NCBI RefSeq assembly: GCF_039679125.1
Contig: NZ_CP155551.1
Span: 4,233,416 to 4,297,415 of the forward strand
DNA: 64,000 nt
Direction: 5' to 3'
DNA from: Blastococcus sp. HT6-4
GTDB taxonomy: Bacteria > Actinomycetota > Actinomycetes > Mycobacteriales > Geodermatophilaceae
Part shown: positions 55,197 to 63,317 of the stretch, one piece after another
Layout: each line of letters opens with the position of its first letter
Position numbering within the stretch: position 1 is the first letter of the stretch
Program-made: the position numbers and the translations under genes
Notes under the pieces: generated by a model
Database searches by the model: none
What the model saw: only the letters and a program-made list of their open reading frames with translations
Told to the model about the DNA's origin: nothing

Positions 55197-56618
55197 GTGG
55201 CCACCATCCCGCCCGGCTCGCCTGCCGGTCCCGGTCAGCCGGGGGCGCACCTGACCCAGGGTGCCCATCCCCATGTCGTCCCGCGTCACCCGCGGCTGGA
55301 CCCGCTGGCCGACCGGTACGCAGCACGGACGCACGGGATGAAGTCCTCGGAGATCCGGGCGCTGTTCTCCGTCGTGAGCCGCCCCGAGGTCGTCTCCCTG
55401 GCCGGGGGGATGCCCGCGGTCACCGCGCTGCCCCTCGACGCGGTCGGCTCGATGATCGGGGACCTCGTCTCCGGCATGGGCGCGCAGACCCTGCAGTACG
55501 GCTCGGGTCAGGGTGACCCGCGACTGCGCGAGCAGATCTGCGACGTCATGGCCCTGGAGGGCATCACCGACGCCTCGCCGAGCGAGGTCGTCGTCACCGT
55601 CGGGTCCCAGCAGGGCCTGGATCTGGTGACCCGTGTCTTCGTCGACCCCGGTGACGTCATCCTCGCCGAGGGCCCCTCCTACGTCGGTGCGCTGGGCGTC
55701 TTCCAGGCCGCCCAGGCGCGGGTCCGCCACGTGGCGATGGACGAGCACGGCCTGATCCCCGAGGCCCTGGAGGAGGCGCTGGCCGACTGCCGCGCCAACG
55801 GTGACCGGGTGAAGTTCCTCTACACGGTGCCCAACTTCCACAACCCGGCCGGCGTGACCCTGTCCGAGCCGCGCCGCGAGGCGATCATGGCGCTGGCCGA
55901 GCAGCACGACCTGCTGGTCATCGAGGACAACCCCTACGGCCTGCTGGGCTTCGAGCACGAACCGATGCGCGCCCTGCGCGCCCGGAACAGCCAGCGCGTC
56001 ATCTACCTGGGCTCTTTCTCCAAGACGTTCTCGCCGGGCCTGCGCGTGGGCTGGGTGCTGGCGCCGCTGGCCGTGCGCGAGAAGCTGGTCCTGGCCACCG
56101 AGGCGCAGGTGCTCTGCCCGCCGTCGCTGACCCAGTACGCCGTCGCCCGCTACCTGGACACCCAGCCCTGGCGCGAGCAGATCAAGATCTTCACCGAGCT
56201 GTACCGGGAGCGCCGGGACGCCGCGCTGGAGTCGCTGGCCACCCTCATGCCCGCCGGGACCGCCTGGACCAAGCCCGAGGGCGGGTTCTACGTGTGGCTG
56301 AAGCTGCCGCACGGCCTGGACGCCAAGCTGATGCAGCCCCGCGCGGTCGCCGCCCACGTCGCCTACGTCCCCGGCATCGGGTTCTTCGCCGACGGGAACG
56401 GCCAGGAGTACATGCGGCTGTCCTACTGCTACCCCGAGCCGGACCAGATCCGCGAGGGCGTGCGCCGGCTGGCCCGTGTCATCGAGGCCGAGCTGGATCT
56501 GCACTCCACGTTCGACAAGGTGGACACCGGTACGTTCCGGGCGGTGCGCGGCACCGCCGGGCACGAGGCGGAGCAGATCGTCGGGCCCGCCAACAGCGAC
56601 AGCTACGAGGACCGGTGA
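55197..56618 (+). CDS. PLP-dependent aminotransferase (class I/II, 2-aminoadipate type)
   Basis: 473 residues. The fold-type I features are VVSLAGGMP, LQYGSGQGDPRLREQI, VPNFHNPAGVTLS, IEDNPYGLLGFE and the PLP-lysine motif GSFSKTFSPGLRVGW. The first 45 residues are an extra Pro/His-rich tail, and the C-tail of about 35 residues is acidic. Likely moves the amino group of an amino acid such as 2-aminoadipate, kynurenine or a branched-chain residue. It lacks the GntR domain of MocR regulators. GTG 55197 lies 6 bases after TACACT (leaderless type). Its stop overlaps the next gene by one base, so they act together. Confidence 0.9.
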   Translation: MATIPPGSPAGPGQPGAHLTQGAHPHVVPRHPRLDPLADRYAARTHGMKSSEIRALFSVVSRPEVVSLAGGMPAVTALPLDAVGSMIGDLVSGMGAQTLQYGSGQGDPRLREQICDVMALEGITDASPSEVVVTVGSQQGLDLVTRVFVDPGDVILAEGPSYVGALGVFQAAQARVRHVAMDEHGLIPEALEEALADCRANGDRVKFLYTVPNFHNPAGVTLSEPRREAIMALAEQHDLLVIEDNPYGLLGFEHEPMRALRARNSQRVIYLGSFSKTFSPGLRVGWVLAPLAVREKLVLATEAQVLCPPSLTQYAVARYLDTQPWREQIKIFTELYRERRDAALESLATLMPAGTAWTKPEGGFYVWLKLPHGLDAKLMQPRAVAAHVAYVPGIGFFADGNGQEYMRLSYCYPEPDQIREGVRRLARVIEAELDLHSTFDKVDTGTFRAVRGTAGHEAEQIVGPANSDSYEDR

Positions 56619-57613
56619 TGAGCGAGACGGCCCCCGCACCCGAGACCGCCGGCGACATCGCACCGCACCCGCTGCGCGCCGTCGTCCTCGCCGGCGGGCT
56701 GACCTTCGAGCGCGAGGTCAGCCTGTCGTCGGGCACGCAGGTGGTCGAGGAACTCACCCGTGCCGGGCTGGACGCCGAGCTGCGCGACGCCGACGCGGAC
56801 CTGCTGCCCGGGCTCGCCGCAGCTCCCGCCGACGCGGTGTTCATCGCCCTGCACGGGGCCACGGGCGAGGACGGCGCGCTGCGAGCGGTCCTCGACCTGG
56901 CGGGGATCTCCTACGTCGGTTCCCCGGCCGCGGCGTGCCGGCTGGCCTGGGACAAGCCCGCGGCGAAGTCCGTGGTCCGGTCGGCCGGTGTCACGACGCC
57001 GGACTGGGTGGCCCTGCCGCACAGCACCTTCCGGGAGCTCGGCGCCGGCGCCGTCCTCGACCTGATGGTGGCCCGGCTCGGCCTGCCGCTGGTCGTCAAG
57101 CCGGCGTCCGGGGGATCGGCCCTCGGCGTGCAGAAGGTGACCCGCGTCGAGGACCTGCCCGCCGCGATGGTGAGCTGCTTCGCCTACGGGGACACCGTGC
57201 TGGTCGAGCGGTACGTCGAGGGCATCGAGCTGGCTCTGTCGGTCATCGACCTCGGGGACGGGCCGCAGGCGCTGCCCGCTGTCGAGATCGAGCCGGAGTC
57301 CGGTGTCTTCGACTACACCTCGCGCTACACCCCGGGCCTCACCGAGTACCACGCCCCGGCCCGCATCCCCGACGAGGCCGCGGAGCGGGCGGCCGAGGTC
57401 GCGGTGCGCGTGCACCAGGTGCTCGGGTTGGCCGACCTCTCCCGGACCGACGCCATCGTCACCCCCGACGGCGAGGTGCACTTCCTGGAGGTCAACGTCT
57501 CGCCCGGGCTGACCGAGACCTCCATGTTCCCCATGGCCGTCGAGGCCGCCGGCTACGAGCTCGGTGACGTGCTCGGCCGGCTCCTGGCCCGGCGGGCGAG
57601 CACCGACCGCTAG
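56618..57613 (+). CDS. ATP-grasp ligase, D-alanine-D-alanine ligase-like
   Basis: 331 residues. The N-terminal domain carries LAGGLTFEREVSLSSGTQV, like the GGxSxEhxVS start of Ddl, then FIALHGATGEDGALRAVLDLAGISYVGS. The ATP-grasp part has PLVVKPASGGSALGVQKV, ERYVEGIELALSVI and HFLEVNVSPGLTETSMFP (metal-binding E-x-N). It would join D-Ala or a related amino acid. The main wall Ddl is usually elsewhere in actinobacteria, so this may be a paralogue making another dipeptide, with the aminotransferase supplying a substrate (inference). ATG 56618 overlaps the aminotransferase stop. Confidence 0.88.
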   Translation: MSETAPAPETAGDIAPHPLRAVVLAGGLTFEREVSLSSGTQVVEELTRAGLDAELRDADADLLPGLAAAPADAVFIALHGATGEDGALRAVLDLAGISYVGSPAAACRLAWDKPAAKSVVRSAGVTTPDWVALPHSTFRELGAGAVLDLMVARLGLPLVVKPASGGSALGVQKVTRVEDLPAAMVSCFAYGDTVLVERYVEGIELALSVIDLGDGPQALPAVEIEPESGVFDYTSRYTPGLTEYHAPARIPDEAAERAAEVAVRVHQVLGLADLSRTDAIVTPDGEVHFLEVNVSPGLTETSMFPMAVEAAGYELGDVLGRLLARRASTDR

Positions 57614-57628
57614 TCCGTCGATCGGACC

Positions 57629-57673
57629 CGCGAAAGGGCCCCTTACGTCAGTGACGTAAGGGGCCATTTCGCG
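57629..57673. terminator. Bidirectional terminator between ATP-grasp gene and parB
   Basis: CGCGAAA-G-GGCCCCTTACGTCA (57629-57650) pairs with 57652-57673 apart from one mismatch, around a single central G. It lies where two converging transcripts meet and is one of the strongest inverted repeats in the window. Confidence 0.85.
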
Positions 57674-57687
57674 TGGAGTCCAGACGA

Positions 57688-58761
57688 TCAGGCGTCGGGA
57701 CGCCGACCGGTGATGTCCGGGGCCATGACGCCGATGATCCGCTGCAGGTCGTCGACCGAGCCGAACTCGACGACGATCTTCCCCTTGGCCCGGCCGATCT
57801 GGATCTTCACCTTCGTCTCGAACATGTCGGACAGGCGGGACCCCAGCTCCTCGACGCCCGGAGCGCTGATGTTGCGTGCCCGTCGCTTCGCGGCCGGCTG
57901 GAGGGCGGCGGCCATGGCGACCGCTTCCTCGGTGGCTCGCACCGACATCCCCTCGGCTACGATCCGTGTCGCCAGCGCGTCCTGCGCCTCGGCGTCCGGC
58001 AGGCCGAGCAGCGCCCGGGCGTGGCCGGCGGAGATGACGCCGGCGGCGACACGGGTCTGCACCTTCACCGGCAGCTTCATCAGCCGGATGGTGTTGGTGA
58101 CCTGGGAGCGGCTGCGCCCGATCCGCTGGGCGAGCTCCTCGTGGGTGGCGCCGAACTCCTCGAGCAGCTGCTGGTAGGCCGCCGCCTCCTCCAGCGGGTT
58201 GAGCTGCACCCGGTGGATGTTCTCCAGCAGCGCATCACGCAGCATCGCGTCGTCGGTGGTGTCGCGGACGATCGCGGGGACGGTCTCCAGCTCCGCCGCG
58301 CGGGCGGCGCGCAGCCGGCGCTCGCCCATGATGAGCTCGTACCGGCCGTCACCCGCCTCGCGGACGACGATCGGCTGCAGCAGGCCGAACTCCCGGACGC
58401 TGTGGGTCAGCTCCTCCAGCGCCTCGTCGTCGAACACCTGCCGCGGCTGCTTGGGGTTGGGGACGACGTCGTCCACCGACACCTCGCGGAGCTGGGCTCC
58501 GGGCACCCCGACGGCACCGCTGTCCTGACCGGGTGCGGGGGAGGGCACCAGGCTCACCGGAGAGGACGGCCCCGCGACCTCCTCCGCACCGGTGCGGACG
58601 GCGTCCGCAGCCGGCCCGGCGGTCTCGCCGCCGTCGTCGCTGCGCTCGGCCTCGACGACGGCGGCCGGCGCCGGCGCGGGGACCGGCGCGGAGGAGGCCG
58701 GTGGCGGCCCGGTGGGGATCAGCGCGGCCAGCCCGCGGCCCAGACCGCCTCGCTTCGTCAT
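57688..58761 (-). CDS. parB: Chromosome-partitioning protein ParB
   Basis: 357 residues. It starts with the ParA-interacting motif [14 protein letters not shown], followed by a Pro/Ala-rich linker, the ParB/Srx CTPase fold with [14 protein letters not shown], and the parS-reading helix-turn-helix ([26 protein letters not shown]). A C-terminal dimer domain ends the protein. ParB loads at parS with CTP and spreads as a clamp. GAGGAGC lies 6 bases before ATG 58761. It follows parA by 25 bases in one operon. Its likely targets are the palindromes noted across the window. Confidence 0.97.
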   Translation of the reverse strand: MTKRGGLGRGLAALIPTGPPPASSAPVPAPAPAAVVEAERSDDGGETAGPAADAVRTGAEEVAGPSSPVSLVPSPAPGQDSGAVGVPGAQLREVSVDDVVPNPKQPRQVFDDEALEELTHSVREFGLLQPIVVREAGDGRYELIMGERRLRAARAAELETVPAIVRDTTDDAMLRDALLENIHRVQLNPLEEAAAYQQLLEEFGATHEELAQRIGRSRSQVTNTIRLMKLPVKVQTRVAAGVISAGHARALLGLPDAEAQDALATRIVAEGMSVRATEEAVAMAAALQPAAKRRARNISAPGVEELGSRLSDMFETKVKIQIGRAKGKIVVEFGSVDDLQRIIGVMAPDITGRRPDA

Positions 58762-58786
58762 GACTGCTCCTCGCTGGCAGGGATGC

Positions 58787-59842
58787 TCACTGGGTCTCCT
58801 GGGTGCGGAACGGCACCGCCGTCTCGCCGAACGAGAGGGCACCGACCGGCGTCGCCCCCGAGCTGCCCGCCGCCGCACCGTCGAGGGGCCGGAGGTCGAC
58901 ACCCCGCTGGGCGAGCTCGCGCGCCGCCTCCACATAGCTGGTCGATCCGCGGGAGCCCGGGTCGTAGGTCAGGACCGACTGGCCGTAGCCCGGGGCCTCG
59001 GACACCCGCACGTTGCGCGGGATGACCGCGTTCAGCACCACGTCGCCGAAGTGGTTGCGCACCTCGTCGGCCACCTGGTCGGCGAGCTTGGTCCGGCCGT
59101 CGTACATCGTCAGCAGGATCGTGCGGACGGCGATCCCCGGGTTGAGGTGCTGGCGCACCAGGTCGATGTTGTTGAGCAGCTGGCCCAGCCCCTCCAGGGC
59201 GTAGTACTCGCACTGGATGGGGATGAGCACCTCGTCCCCGGCCACCAGCGCGTTGAGCGTGAGCAGGCCCAGCGACGGGGGGCAGTCGATGAGGATGTAG
59301 TGCGGCCGCCGCTCCCGGGGGAGGGCCGCGACGTAGGCCTCGATGGCGCGGCGCAGCCGGTGCTCCCGGGCCACGACGGAGACCAGCTCGATCTCCGCGC
59401 CGGCGAGATCGATGGTCGCCGGCACGCAGAGCAGGTTCGGGCTGGCCGTCGTCGGGTGCACCACCTCCGACAGCGTGCTGTCCCCGACCAGGGCGTCGTA
59501 GATCGACGGCGTCCCCACCGTGTGCTCGACACCGAGGGCGGTGCTGGCGTTCCCCTGCGGGTCCAGATCGATGACCAGGGTGCGCAGCCCGTACAGCGCC
59601 AGAGCGACGCCGAGGTTCACCGTCGACGTGGTCTTCCCGACCCCGCCCTTCTGGTTGGCGATGGTGACGACCCGGATCCGCCCGGGCGCCGGGAAGGGAT
59701 CCTGGTCAGCGGCGTGCAGCACCCGGGTGGCGCGCAGCGCCTCCATGGCGATCGGGCTGTCGAAGTCCGCCATGCCGGAGGAGGTGGCCGACGACTGATC
59801 GGCGGCGAGGCTGCTCCGCAGCCGCTCTCCCGGGTCGGTCAT
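58787..59842 (-). CDS. parA: Chromosome-partitioning ATPase ParA
   Basis: 351 residues. The deviant Walker A is K65-G-G-V-G-K-T71, with [10 protein letters not shown] (A' motif) and LIDCPPSLG (Walker B) following. A tail of about 55 residues precedes the first strand, a common actinobacterial addition. ParA binds DNA non-specifically and moves ParB-parS complexes. GGAAGGA is 7 bases upstream of ATG 59842. The promoter region holds two parS-type sites, so ParB may also affect its own operon. Confidence 0.97.
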   Translation of the reverse strand: MTDPGERLRSSLAADQSSATSSGMADFDSPIAMEALRATRVLHAADQDPFPAPGRIRVVTIANQKGGVGKTTSTVNLGVALALYGLRTLVIDLDPQGNASTALGVEHTVGTPSIYDALVGDSTLSEVVHPTTASPNLLCVPATIDLAGAEIELVSVVAREHRLRRAIEAYVAALPRERRPHYILIDCPPSLGLLTLNALVAGDEVLIPIQCEYYALEGLGQLLNNIDLVRQHLNPGIAVRTILLTMYDGRTKLADQVADEVRNHFGDVVLNAVIPRNVRVSEAPGYGQSVLTYDPGSRGSTSYVEAARELAQRGVDLRPLDGAAAGSSGATPVGALSFGETAVPFRTQETQ

Positions 59843-59867
59843 CGCGAGTCCTTCCTCTGCCGAGCGC

Positions 59868-59881
59868 GTTTCACGTGGGAC
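59868..59881. promoter_or_regulatory. parS-like site, imperfect
   Basis: GTTTCACGTGGGAC, with a perfect left half of the actinobacterial parS consensus, lies 26 bases upstream of parA. Confidence 0.55.
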
Positions 59882-59900
59882 GGGACGGGTAGCCGCAGCT

Positions 59901-59914
59901 GTTCCACGTGGAAC
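59901..59914. promoter_or_regulatory. Predicted parS site (perfect palindrome) upstream of parA
   Basis: GTTCCACGTGGAAC, extended to the 18-bp palindrome CTGTTCCACGTGGAACAG (59899-59916), lies between rsmG and parA. It is the best-placed copy and the reference for the other three perfect sites. Confidence 0.88.
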
Positions 59915-59942
59915 AGGTGCGCGGGGGTCCGCGCGAGCGCCG

Positions 59943-60641
59943 TCACCGTTCTCCACGCGTCATGACCACCACGGTAGTGGCAGCGTCTCCCAGTGATGCG
60001 CCGACGGCACGCGGCGCGATGTCGCGCATGCCGGCGGCGTGCAGCTCGGGCAGGAGCCCCGGCAGCTCCGCCAGCGCCCGCGAGCCGACGAGGGCGACCA
60101 GCTGCGTCCCCGGCCGCAGCAGACCGCGGCACCAACCGACCAGCCGGGGCAGCGGTGCGACCGCCCGCGCGGTCACCACGTCGACCGCTCCGACGGCGCT
60201 GACGACCGCTCGGTCCTCGGCCCGCCCGCGCACCACGCGCCAGGGCGTCTCCGCACCGTCCCCGAGGTCGGCGACGGCCTCCTCCAGGAACTCGATCCGC
60301 CGGGCCATCGGCTCGACCAGGGTCAGCGAGATGTCCGGCCGGGCCAGCCCCAGCGGGATGCCCGGGAGTCCGGCGCCGCTGCCGACGTCGACCACCCGGG
60401 CCCCCGCGGGCACGGCCTCGGCCACCGCGGCGCTGTTGAGGACGTGCCGCTCCCACAGCCGGGGCACCTCGCGGGGCCCGATGAGGCCACGGGTCACCCC
60501 GTCGGTGGCCAGCCGCGCCACGTACCGCCGGGCGGCGGGCAGCGCGGCCCCGAACACCCCGGCCGCCGACGGCGGCGGCGCGGGGACGACGGCGTCCTGC
60601 GGAGCGGCCGCCGCTCCCGGCGCCGGACGTCCGTCGGTCAC
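59943..60641 (-). CDS. rsmG: 16S rRNA (guanine-527-N7)-methyltransferase RsmG
   Basis: 232 residues. Family hallmarks are VPRLWERHVLNSAAV, VVDVGSGAGLPGIPLGLARPD (SAM site) and VVTARAVAPLPRLVGWC. Methylates G527 in the 530 loop; loss gives low-level streptomycin resistance in many bacteria. The N-terminus has an Ala/Pro tail of about 25 residues. GTG 60641 overlaps the jag stop (GTGA). Confidence 0.95.
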   Translation of the reverse strand: MTDGRPAPGAAAAPQDAVVPAPPPSAAGVFGAALPAARRYVARLATDGVTRGLIGPREVPRLWERHVLNSAAVAEAVPAGARVVDVGSGAGLPGIPLGLARPDISLTLVEPMARRIEFLEEAVADLGDGAETPWRVVRGRAEDRAVVSAVGAVDVVTARAVAPLPRLVGWCRGLLRPGTQLVALVGSRALAELPGLLPELHAAGMRDIAPRAVGASLGDAATTVVVMTRGER

Positions 60642-61240
60642 TTGTCGGGCAGGACCACGACGCGGCGGTTGGGCTCCTCGCCCTCCGACTCGCTGTGCAC
60701 GCCCGTCACCGAGGCGATGACGTCGTGCACGACCTTGCGCTCGAACGGGTTCATCGGGCTGAGCCGCTCCGGCTGGCCGCTGGAGGACACCCGGCGGGCC
60801 GTCTCGGCCGCGAGCGAGCTCAGATCGGCGCGGCGCTTGGCCCGGTGACCGCCGACGTCGAGCATCAGCCGGCTGCGCACGCCCGTGGACTGCGCGACGG
60901 CGAGCCGGGTCAGCTCCTGCAGGGCCTCCAGGGTCGCGCCGTCGGGGCCGATCAGGTCGTTGAGCCGACCACCGACGATCGCGACCGACGCCCGGTCGCC
61001 CTCGACGTCGAGGTCGATGTCCCCGTCCACGTCCAGGATGTCGAGGAGCCGCTCGAGGTAGTCGCCGGCGACGTCGCCCTCGCGCACCAGCAGGTCGTCC
61101 CCACCCCCACCAGCCCCACGCGGCTCGTCCGTTCCGTCGTCCTCGACGTCGACGGGCTCGACGACGGCGTCATCGCTGGCGGCGTCGGCGTCGGGCAGGG
61201 CGGGCTGGTCGTCTGTCACGGGCTGCTGCGGAGCACTCAC
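60638..61240 (-). CDS. jag: Jag/KhpB family RNA-binding protein (KH and R3H)
   Basis: 200 residues. An acidic N-terminal region precedes a KH-like domain (LIGPDGATLEALQELTRLAVAQ) and an R3H domain (SPMNPFERKVVHDVIASV). Binds RNA and is linked with cell division and envelope control in Gram-positive bacteria. GTG 61240 has GGGAGGGA seven bases upstream. It sits between yidC and rsmG, the standard origin order. Confidence 0.93.
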   Translation of the reverse strand: MSAPQQPVTDDQPALPDADAASDDAVVEPVDVEDDGTDEPRGAGGGGDDLLVREGDVAGDYLERLLDILDVDGDIDLDVEGDRASVAIVGGRLNDLIGPDGATLEALQELTRLAVAQSTGVRSRLMLDVGGHRAKRRADLSSLAAETARRVSSSGQPERLSPMNPFERKVVHDVIASVTGVHSESEGEEPNRRVVVLPDK

Positions 61241-61327
61241 GGGTGTCCCTCCCAGGTCGGTGCGGCGGCCGGGTTGCCCCGGTGGTCGGTGTGCCGGACG
61301 GGCCGGCGGGCTGGCGGACGGCGCGGG

Positions 61328-62425
61328 TCAGCGACGTTTCCGCTTGCCGCGGTTGGCCGGGCCCTGGCCGGCGCCCGGCCGGGAGCCCCCGCCGCTGCGG
61401 GTGGCCCCGTTGCCGGTGCCCCCCGCCGGCGCGGGGCCCGAGCCGTTGCCGTCGCTCGTCGGCGCACCGCCGTCACCGGAGGCGGCGGTGCTGCCGGTGA
61501 CCTCCCCGGTCACGGGCGGGACGACCCGGCCCTGCTTGGGACGCACCGGCTTCGCACCGGGCTTGGGGGCCAGGGTCTTCGGGTCGACCGCCGGCTTGTC
61601 GGCGGCGGCCTTGGCCTTGGCGGCGTCCGAGCCGGGCGGCGGCATCTTCCGCAGGACGAAGAACTGCTGGCCCATCGTCCACAGGTTGTTGGTCATCCAG
61701 TAGAGGAGGACACCGATCGGGAAGATGAAGCCCGAGACGAAGAGGCTGATCGGGACGCCGTAGAGCATCATCTTCTGGATCATCGCGGCCTGGCCCTCGA
61801 CCGGCCCCGAGCGGCGCATGATCTGCTTCTGCGTGAAATAGGTCGTGAAGCACATGATCACGATCAGCGCGAAGGCGACGATCCGGATGTTGGTGTAGTT
61901 GACGCCCTGGATCGCCAGGACCGCCTGCTCCTTGACGCCGCTCATGTTGAACGACGCGGAGATCGGCGCACCGAACAGCTGGGCGCGCGCCGCCTCGTCG
62001 GTGAGCTCGTTCGACCAGGAGTAGAGCCCCTGCTTCTCGGGCGCCAGGCGCCGCAGGACGTGGAACAGCGACAGGAAGACCGGGATCTGCGGCAGGATCG
62101 GGAGGCAGCCGGCCAGCGGGTTGACGCCCCGCTCCTTCTGGAGCTGCTGCATCGCCACCGCCATGCCCTGGCGGTCGCTGCCGTACTGCTTGCGCAGCTT
62201 CTGCAGCTCGGGCTGGAGCTCCTGCATCGCGCGCTGCGACTTGATCTGCTTGACGAACAGCGGGAAGAGCAGCAGCCGGATCGTCACCACCAGGAAGACG
62301 ATCGCCAGCACCCAGGTCAGGCCGCCGAGGGCGGACTCGGGCGCCGGGTCACCGAAGGCCAGGTCCCACAGGTAGTGCCACCGGGCCATGACCCAGGAGA
62401 TGGCGGTGTAGAGCCAGTCAAGCAA
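61328..62425 (-). CDS. yidC: Membrane protein insertase YidC
   Basis: 365 residues. The N-terminal helix comes after [18 protein letters not shown]; the core has five membrane segments with [35 protein letters not shown] and [17 protein letters not shown], the conserved insertase fold with a positively charged groove. A Lys/Gly/Pro-rich cytoplasmic tail of about 90 residues may contact ribosomes. No alternative start fits the N-terminus, so TTG 62425 is chosen; AGGAGG lies about 9 bases upstream. The start overlaps the end of yidD by 8 bases. Confidence 0.94.
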   Translation of the reverse strand: MLDWLYTAISWVMARWHYLWDLAFGDPAPESALGGLTWVLAIVFLVVTIRLLLFPLFVKQIKSQRAMQELQPELQKLRKQYGSDRQGMAVAMQQLQKERGVNPLAGCLPILPQIPVFLSLFHVLRRLAPEKQGLYSWSNELTDEAARAQLFGAPISASFNMSGVKEQAVLAIQGVNYTNIRIVAFALIVIMCFTTYFTQKQIMRRSGPVEGQAAMIQKMMLYGVPISLFVSGFIFPIGVLLYWMTNNLWTMGQQFFVLRKMPPPGSDAAKAKAAADKPAVDPKTLAPKPGAKPVRPKQGRVVPPVTGEVTGSTAASGDGGAPTSDGNGSGPAPAGGTGNGATRSGGGSRPGAGQGPANRGKRKRR

Positions 62426-62801
62426 CGGAGGACTCCTCCTGCGGGGTCCGGCACGCGGCCGGCGGGGTGGCCTCGCGGCCGGGGTCATCGGACGGGGCAC
62501 CGGACGACGGTGCCCCTGAGCTCGACGAGCGAGCGGGTGTTCCGGTTCCGCCGGGTCCGGCCGGCGGCACCGGGTCCACGCCCCCCGGGTGCCAGGGGGC
62601 GCACTTGAGCAGCCGGACCAGCGCCAGCCAGCTGCCCCGGCCGGCGCCGTGCCGGGCGACGGCCTCGGCGGCGTAGGCGCTGCACGTCGGGTAGAACCGG
62701 CACCGCGGGGGGAACGCCGGGCTGATCGCCCGCGAGTAGAAGCCGAGCGCCCGGAGCAGCACCCGGGCGACGGGGGAGCGGCGGGCCGCAGTGGCGCTCA
62801 T
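62418..62801 (-). CDS. yidD: Membrane protein insertion efficiency factor YidD
   Basis: 127 residues. The core is [30 protein letters not shown] with the conserved cysteines, then [19 protein letters not shown]. It helps insertion by YidC in a way not fully known. The tail of about 45 residues beyond the family core is Ser/Pro-rich and low in conservation. ATG 62801 overlaps the rnpA stop (ATGA). Confidence 0.94.
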   Translation of the reverse strand: MSATAARRSPVARVLLRALGFYSRAISPAFPPRCRFYPTCSAYAAEAVARHGAGRGSWLALVRLLKCAPWHPGGVDPVPPAGPGGTGTPARSSSSGAPSSGAPSDDPGREATPPAACRTPQEESSVA

Positions 62802-63178
62802 CGGGCCCGGGCCCGGTCGCCGAGCAGCCGGTCCAGGCCGGCGGACAGATCCCGGTGCAGGACGGCGAACGGCGCCTCGGCCGCTTCCGGCCGCGCCCGC
62901 ACGACCAGGTCGGCACCGGCGGGCAGCCGGTCGAGCTCCGCCCGGACGACCTCCCGCAGGCGCCGGGTCACCCGGTGGCGGACCACCGAGTTGCCCACGC
63001 CCTTGCCCACCACGAAACCGGCCCGTGCAGCCTCCGGCGACGACGTGTCACCGGTCGGCTGCTCGGGCCGTTCGGGGAGGAAGTGCAGCACCATGGTCGG
63101 CCGCCCGGCGCGCCGGCCGGAACGGACGACCGCGGTGAATTCCGGGCGCCGGCGCAGGCGTGCCTGCGCAGGCAGCAC
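62798..63178 (-). CDS. rnpA: Ribonuclease P protein component
   Basis: 126 residues. The basic N-terminus [22 protein letters not shown] and the RNR signature [18 protein letters not shown] identify it. Binds the RNase P RNA to mature the 5' ends of tRNAs. GTG 63178 begins one base after the rpmH stop, so the two are read together. Confidence 0.95.
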   Translation of the reverse strand: MLPAQARLRRRPEFTAVVRSGRRAGRPTMVLHFLPERPEQPTGDTSSPEAARAGFVVGKGVGNSVVRHRVTRRLREVVRAELDRLPAGADLVVRARPEAAEAPFAVLHRDLSAGLDRLLGDRARAR

Positions 63179-63179
63179 G

Positions 63180-63317
63180 TCAGGCGGAGAGCTTCTCGCG
63201 GCCCTTGCGCCGACGGCCGGTGATGATCGCCCGGCCCGCGCGGGTACGCATCCGCAGCCGGAAGCCGTGGGTCTTGGACCGGCGGCGGTTGTTCGGCTGG
63301 AACGTGCGCTTGCTCAC
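63180..63317 (-). CDS. rpmH: 50S ribosomal protein L34
   Basis: 45 residues, full family length: it starts [18 protein letters not shown], then [18 protein letters not shown]. Very basic. GTG 63317 has GGGAG six bases upstream. First gene of the rpmH-rnpA-yidD-yidC-jag-rsmG run. The position next to the unseen dnaA is characteristic of bacterial origins. Confidence 0.97.
   Translation of the reverse strand: MSKRTFQPNNRRRSKTHGFRLRMRTRAGRAIITGRRRKGREKLSA

Noticed and set aside
55731..55742. Palindrome CGCCACGTGGCG as parS
   Set aside because: Only the CACGTG core matches; the outer bases differ from the four consistent sites.
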